Shown here: piece after piece, positions 58,254 to 64,000 of the stretch
Numbering within the stretch: the first letter of the stretch is position 1
Layout: the number at the start of each line of letters is the position of its first letter
Source: Clarkia xantiana subsp. parviflora
Lineage: Eukaryota > Streptophyta > Magnoliopsida > Myrtales > Onagraceae
Length of the DNA stretch: 64,000 bases
Assembly: GCA_036873135.1 (NCBI GenBank)
Contig: JAPTYO010000007.1
Coordinates: 18,830,763 to 18,894,762 of the forward strand
Reading direction: 5' to 3'
Translations under genes and position numbers: made by a program
The notes under the pieces: generated by a model
Seen by the model: only the letters and a program-made list of their open reading frames with translations
What the model was told of the DNA's origin: nothing
The model's database searches: none

Positions 58254-59811
58254 TAGGGCTGGGCATGGTTCGGTTTTGGGCCAAACCGGTTCAGAACCGA
58301 ACCGGAACCAGAATTTAGATTCAACCGTTTTTTTGTACCTGGCAAGAACCGAACCGGATTATAAGCCCTAGAACCGAACCAATGAAGAACCTGTTCGGAA
58401 CCGGTTCAGACCGATTCGAACCTCTTTTTTTTTTTTTTTTTTTTTTTTACCAAACAACCAAAATAAACACAGAACTTTAATAATCCATAAACTTATAAAA
58501 TACAACACGTTAAGACTAATCCATAAACTTACAAAATAAGTATAACACAAGCTAGCTACGGGTAGATCCTCACTTTTGGAGTCCAATACAAATAGGTACT
58601 TATAATTCCCACACATGATGAGATCAAACTTTGTGAAGAGTACTAGTTGCTTGAATTAAGCAATCCTTCTGCAAGTAATTTAAGCACAGCACCTTTGGCA
58701 TTGTGCATCTGGTTTAATGCGATGTTCCTACTTGCATCAACAACAAATATGACCTGCCAATAAAATTATGGGAAATTATTATACATGAGTAATCGTTGAT
58801 TATTGGGTTGTATTAATTGTAATTGTTACAATCCTAGGCACTTGAAAATAATAGTTTGAATGTTACAATTTATCTGGGCTCCTGGGTGCTACATGGTTCC
58901 AAGAAATCTTCTTCACAGAAGCTCAAGTTCATCATCCCTGTTGTTGTCATGGTGCTAGCAAACACTGACTGAAATACAGAATACGACCTCCTTAGAATTA
59001 AAATATTGCAAATGTGCAAGACAAGCTAAGGAGGTATGTGATTATTACCAATGCACCAGCTTTTCTAGCCATTCTCGGCCCTCATATCCATTTTTTCAAC
59101 AATGGCAATCCATCAACATTTGCAGTCATTCAACATTTGTCTCATTTTCAAACATCAGTATTACTATTAAAACAGTATTTGCCTCAAATATCAACACAAA
59201 ATCAACCGCATTTGCCTCAAATAGATAAACATCAACATCTATGCATATTCCGTAGTAAAACAACAATCATAATTCATACATATACATAGAGTGTTCACTG
59301 GAGTAAGAAAATTGAGGTATCTTACTGTAATTCTGCTTGCGGAATGAGGAGATTCCTGGGCCCGGAGTCGGAGGTGAACTTGAGGGTCGGTTGAGGGAGG
59401 TATGAAGGATGGATGTCCGGAATGGAGAGCCTCCTGAGAGAGGTAGCTGAGAGAGGCCGGGTGAACTAGATGACCCGAGGTAGTTGAACGGGATGGAGGT
59501 CCGGCATGGAGGAAGGCCTCGGAGGGTGTCTGCGCAACGAACGATGGGGATTGAACTCTTAATAAGGAGATGAAGCGGTTCTGTTGAATATTTATTAGAA
59601 ATTGGGGTTTTCGCTTAGTGGTTTTTTAAGAGAATGGTTCGGTTATAAACCGGTTCTGAACCTATTTTGAACCGGTCAAGAACCGCTCTATATACTTCCC
59701 TTCAGAACCGAACCATAAAAGAACCGGTTCGCTTAAAACCGGTTCAAAACGGTTCGGTTCCGGTTCGGTTCCGGTTCGGTTCATCCGAACCGATTTTTTT
59801 GCCCAGCCCCG
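58254..59811. mobile_element. hAT-like element carrying a CHLD gene fragment
   Basis: The left end TAGGGCTGGGCATGGTTCGG and the right end ...tttttttgcccagcccc are inverted, with dense ggttcgg/ccgaacc motifs just inside each end. The flanks ACATTCCT and GCATTCCC agree at 6 of 8. Between the motif-rich ends, 58600-59560 looks like ordinary genic and intronic sequence, including a Mg-chelatase D exon on the minus strand. No transposase is present. Confidence 0.75.
58643..58753 (-). pseudogene. CHLD: captured exon fragment of Mg-chelatase subunit D
   Basis: The minus strand reads [20 protein letters not shown], then [16 protein letters not shown] and stop. This matches the von Willebrand A region of plant CHLD, which has the form [20 protein letters not shown]. 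An acceptor-like CAG precedes the first codon, so an exon border seems to have been copied with it. The metal site DxSGS is changed to DASRN and the tail is unrelated, so no working domain remains. CHLD is a subunit of the magnesium chelatase of chlorophyll synthesis in plastids. I know the comparison sequence from memory; a search would confirm it. Confidence 0.75.
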
Positions 59812-60238
59812 CATTCCCTATTTTCCTTTTGCCCTCCCTAATATTTTTATAATTTGTTTTTCCCTTGTACCGACTGACTGACTAACTCCAATACCAAAAC
59901 AGTAATTAATTGGACATTGTGTGAATTCATTATGTATTGCTTTGCCTAATTTGCATATTCAACTCGAAACGAAGTGTCAAAATTCAAATAGGTTTGACTA
60001 GCGAGTATCAAATTCGTTAATATTCCCTCCCCTACCCCTACTTTAAAGAATATATAATCAACATCGAGATAACTTTACCATCCGAAAGCCACTTGGGCTC
60101 CAATCCATCGGGACCCTGTGGCTCTTGGCAAGAGACTGACACAGGTCCAAATTTAAAGAAGGCCCTAATATTAAAAGAGCCACATGTGGATGTGGCTCTA
60201 ATTTGGGTTGAAAAGCTCTGAATGGGTGCTCTCATTTA
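59812..60238. other. intergenic, no gene supported
   Basis: A short GC-richer patch at 60080-60240 has only a minus-strand open frame without recognisable domain. Confidence 0.35.
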
Positions 60239-62058
60239 GAGCACTTCCAATAGTAGTGCCTAGTTCCTAGTTCCATGTTGTAAATTTATTATTGTAGAGA
60301 GTGCCTAGTGCCATTTACTGTTGGTCCCTACTGGTAATGATTAAATAGGCACTTGCATTTTCAATAGGAGTGCCTTGTTCCAAAATGGGAGTGCCTAGTT
60401 CCAATTTTTGCCACTGAACGCTGACTAGGCGCCACTAGGCGTGACTAGGATTACTAATATTACTGTTTTGCCATTATTGAGTGAATAGTGAAGTGGGACA
60501 GTGCCTACTAGTAGGAACTCCCAAGTTACTGTTCATGTCGGTGCCAACTTTTTAATATTATTTTATTCGATTGTGTTGCTCATCTCTTTGATTGTATATA
60601 TATTCGGTTACGCTAAGTCAGATAAACAAGAGCCGTAATCAGTCATTTTGAATATTATGTAACATAAATAACGACACACACCAATATTACTACTTTTTAA
60701 CTTTGAATCAATTTCGAAATTTCCATATCTAATTTGTTTATATGTTATCATGTTGAATAACCGTTAATTCTAAATTTTGAAATAGTATAACATTTCAAAT
60801 TATTAAATATGGAAAATAAGTACTACACAATATTATATTATTTTAATGCATATATATTTTTATATATTTTACGTATTATATTATTATATGAAAGAAATAT
60901 ATCTTTTACGATAAATTATTATAAAAATTATACTTTTAGAATGATGTATATATAATATATTTCTAATTTACATATATTGAAAATCATATATAAAAACACA
61001 TGATTAATGCAATAATCAATTTACTAATATGATCATGGATGTACATAAACGTGAATATGTTGATGATGTTGAATTAATATATGTCAATCAACGTATAATA
61101 GATATACACTGATTATGGTGAAATAATAGATTCAATGAATTTTATTGATCAATGTTATTATATCAACAATTATACTTATCAATCATTCTGCATGCCGCAT
61201 GGGGACTGCACCTAAAAGTAATTTTACCTTGGTCAAGTAACGTATAATTATTGCAATGAATTGACAATAGAGAACTATGGATATGCACGAACCGGTCGGG
61301 CCCTAATATGTTCCGAACTGGATTGGTACTAATTAAAACAGTATGGTCCGGTCTGGACTGAATTTGAAATTAGCACTAAAAATTCTGGACCGATTTTGGA
61401 CTGGAACTGTAAAAAAAGTCTGGTTCGGTTCAAAACTGGTCCGACCCATTTTCCTATACAAATTTACCCTAATTAAAAAAAAAAAAAACGAAAAACCGAT
61501 CCTCCGACAAAACTGATCCAGTTAAAAACCAGTTCAAAACAGTCTGGTCCAGTCAAAAATCAATTTTTTGAGAAGTATATTACTGGTTTTTGGTCTGGTT
61601 CTCCTCTCGCATAATTGGTCTGTTTGGAACCGGTCCAGTCTATACCAGTTCCGAACTGACCGGACCGGTTATTTTCTTATCCCTATAGAATGTAAATTTT
61701 TATTAAAAAATTCAATTACATTTTTATAATTTTGTATATACTTTTCCCTATTTTTTTTAATTAAAACATCTAATACTTGAATCTCATTATTTATTCATGT
61801 CCGTATTTGTAAAAAAATATGAATATATAATTTATATATAATGATATATAATTTATATATAATGCAAAAATTATATTTGAATTATGAAATTATGTGGGTC
61901 CCAATGTAGAAGTGGAACTTGGCCTCCACTACTGGAGAGAGTGCCAATTTTACAGTGCCATTTACTGTAGCAAATACTGTAGCAGTGCCACTTTGATGAG
62001 TTGGCAGTGACGTGGCTGCTGATGTGGAGGCACTAGGCACTTCCTATTGGAAGTGCTC
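60239..62058. mobile_element. 1.8-kb Harbinger-like non-autonomous element
   Basis: The left end GAGCACTTCCAATAGTAGTG and the inverted right end GAGCACTTCCAATAGGAAGT are near-perfect inverses, followed on both sides by 'cctagtgcc'. The flanks are TTA at 60236-60238 and 62059-62061, the 3-bp duplication of PIF/Harbinger elements. The interior is AT-rich without transposase. A smaller hAT-like element is nested at 61273. Confidence 0.85.
61273..61690. mobile_element. hAT-like MITE nested in the Harbinger-like element
   Basis: It starts near TATGGATATGCACGAACCGG and ends ggaccggttattttcttatccctata, with accggtcc motifs in both orientations. The ends are roughly inverted. The target duplication is too degenerate to fix the limits. 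Confidence 0.55.
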
Positions 62059-62061
62059 TTA

Positions 62062-63106
62062 GGACACTATCGACACGTTTAGTTCGGTGTAATGCACCAT
62101 GAATACACATTCTTTTGTTTGGTTGCACTTTGAGCACGTATTACTTATTCCCTTAGGTCTTCTATTACTCATCCATTTGTAATACTCATTCTTCTCTATA
62201 CCTCAAGAATTGTATATACAAATGATTCCGAAATAAATTTGAACAAGTTAACCCTATATAAAAATATTCAATTGGAATTCTAAAAAATAAGTTATAGTTT
62301 ATATTTCAATTTTTTTTAAAGAGTCTAGGTCAGTGACTATTGTTCCGACCCTAGCTGGGTCTGAGTGAGCCTAGATCGATTCGACCTAGAATTTTCCTTT
62401 ATTTTCTTAATTTAATTTTAAATGTAAAAATAAATTCCTTTTTTTAGTATTTATAGTTTTTTTTTGTTTCGAATTAAACAAGTTTTTCTTTAAAAATATA
62501 TTTACAGTTATTTTCTTTTAAATTCTCCTAATTTAATTAATTATTAAATTTAATTTTCTAAAATTTTAAACAATTTTGAAAAAAAAACTATTTAATTTTT
62601 TAAAACAATATATTTTCTATATATTATAGTGAATGTTATATTATAATAATAAAAGCATATTTGTCATTCCATTTCATCTTTTTATCCATTCAAACAATCT
62701 ATTCCACATTTTTATTATTTGTTACATTATTAATTAAACAACATCATATCCTTAGCATTCATCATTCTCATTCTCCACTCATCCTTTATTCCTTTGAATA
62801 CTAAACATGCACCAAATCACACCTTGGAATGGAAGAGCCATTTTTTTTATGGACAGAAATGTGTTGAAGCAAAAAGTTTAGGATGAAATGAAACTAACTA
62901 AAAAAGTAAAAATTATAAATCGACATCTCCAAGCTTTAGCTACGCTTGCAATTTACTTCATCTTCTTCTTTCTCTCGGCCATCTCCATACAATCATCATC
63001 AGCAACTACCATCACAATTCAAGCCATTTAACTCCAGAGGCAGCCCCCGAGCAGCTCAATTTCCAAGCTCCCTGCAGATCCAGCGGCTGGTGCTTCACGC
63101 AGAGCC
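62062..63106. other. AT-rich intergenic and UXS leader
   Basis: No gene until about 62930, where CT-rich leader sequence of the UXS gene begins ('ttcttcttctttctctcggcc'). Confidence 0.45.
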
Positions 63107-63721
63107 ATGAAGCAGCTCCACAAGCAATCAAGCGTCAACCACCGCAACCACGATGACGAATCTCCCAGTTCATACTCCCCGAAAACCCTCAAGCATCCCA
63201 GATCTCTTCCCCGATCTATTAACTACCTAATCCGTGAGCAGCGCCTCCTCTTCGTCCTCGTCGGGATCCTCATCGGCTCCACATTTTTCATCCTCCAGCC
63301 CACCCTTTCCCGCCTCGGCCCTCCCGACCCCAACGTCCATCGATCCTTTTCTGTATCCTCTGATTTCTCCTCCCAAGATCTGCAAAGCACCGTGCTACCG
63401 AGGGTCACAATTCCCAAAGGGATTGGCAGGGTTCCAGCTGGAATCGGGCGCCGGAGGATGAGGGTTGTGGTCACCGGTGGGGCTGGATTTGTGGGCAGCC
63501 ATCTCGTTGATAAGCTCATTGCCAGAGGTGACGACGTGATTGTTATCGACAATTTCTTTACTGGGAGGAGGGATAATGTGGTTCATCATTTTGGAAATCC
63601 TAGGTTTGAGCTAATAAGGCACGATGTGGTCGAGCCGATACTGTTGGAGGTGGATCAGATCTACCACTTGGCTTGCCCTGCTTCCCCTGTTCATTATAAG
63701 TACAACCCCATCAAGACAATC
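63107..63721 (+). CDS. UXS: UDP-glucuronate decarboxylase (UXS), first coding exon
   Basis: UXS enzymes convert UDP-glucuronate to UDP-xylose for xylan and other wall polymers. This exon gives 205 residues. A cytosolic start of about 45 residues is followed by one hydrophobic segment, [16 protein letters not shown] (about 49-63), making a type II Golgi membrane protein like the UXS2/UXS4 group. The NAD-binding fold follows at GGAGFVGSH (124-132) and [12 protein letters not shown], then HDVVEPI and the signature [20 protein letters not shown]. The family continues KTNVMGT, so the exon should end right after ATC at 63721. Nothing downstream in the window continues the protein; the remaining 279 bases are intron. 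The catalytic Tyr-x3-Lys lies beyond the window. Confidence 0.95.
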
Positions 63722-64000
63722 ATATCCTTTTTGCGTGACTTTGTCTGCAATTGTGGCTTTTATGCTTTAGTTCACTTGCTGCTTTTCACTGTCTGGTCCA
63801 TACTTACAATAATTAATAGCATTAATTAGAAGTTGATACATTCTAAAAAGTGCAAGCAGACTAAGAAACGAAGTATACTGCACGGTTCATGATCATGTGT
63901 GTTTGTCATTGTCTTGATACATAAGTTTCACACTGTAGCTCATGAGACCAGTTTAATTTTCTCTAAAGTTGGTAATTTGATAAGTCTTGCTTGCTGTACT
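63722..64000 (+). other. U12-type AT-AC intron of UXS (5' part)
   Basis: The intron begins ATATCCTTTT immediately after the last conserved codon, which is the consensus of U12-dependent AT-AC donors. No GT lies at the required position. The 3' end (a TTCCTTAAC-like branch site and an AC acceptor) is not in the window. Confidence 0.75.

Noticed and set aside
57998..58318. Frames beginning MYMSKNGRNVT, also at 47526 and 57776
   Set aside because: The same peptide recurs because the frames lie in copies of the same MITE arm; no protein is implied.
58998..59289. 91-codon plus-strand frame around 59014
   Set aside because: Low complexity with many His and Gln, located in intron-like sequence within the hAT-like element.

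Overview
This is nuclear DNA from a flowering plant, most likely a eudicot. Genes are split by short AT-rich introns, the products are plant-specific (EXO70, BKI1/MAKR, nsLTP2, ITN1, PAH lipin, UXS), there is a plastid-derived insert, and the intergenic DNA is AT-rich and full of small non-autonomous transposons. The species cannot be told from the sequence.

Layout. 0-5 kb: a doubtful gene 3' end, remnants of an LTR element, a decayed plastid insert (trnG-UCC 3' exon next to a clpP fragment) and a hAT-like repeat. 5-14 kb: a small intronless gene of the CRQMYLRSY type, then a complete phosphatidate phosphatase (PAH/lipin) gene with a GC-AG intron, then a GC-rich MULE-type element. 14.9-21.4 kb: a 17-exon coiled-coil gene of unknown function with a near-palindromic MITE in its third intron. 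24-37 kb: two related BKI1/MAKR-like genes flank about 11 kb of mobile elements (MULE MITEs, a Harbinger-like MITE, a complete TRIM-type LTR element with a CACTA MITE inside, a hAT element with exact 8-bp target duplications) and a type-2 nsLTP gene. 37-48.9 kb: more MITEs, an ITN1-type ankyrin/PGG gene on the minus strand, a Pack-MULE-like element and a three-layer nest of elements. 48.9-54.7 kb: a pectate-lyase-like gene and an intronless EXO70 gene on opposite strands. 55-62 kb: a tRNA-Arg(UCG) gene, a MITE whose left arm is tandemly triplicated, a hAT-like element carrying a Mg-chelatase D (CHLD) exon fragment, and a 1.8-kb Harbinger-like element. 63 kb to the end: first exon of a UDP-glucuronate decarboxylase gene, ending at what looks like a U12-type AT-AC splice donor.

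The genes do not form a pathway or cluster; they are independent plant housekeeping, lipid, cell-wall and signalling genes. I found no convincing new multi-gene system. The unusual content is in the transposons (exact target-site duplications, nesting, captured gene fragments, arm amplification) and in a few gene-structure oddities (AT-AC and GC-AG introns, an overlapping upstream ORF). Exon limits are inferred by eye from splice signals, reading frame and family knowledge. In multi-exon genes the given span runs from start codon to stop codon and includes the introns; exon limits are in the text.
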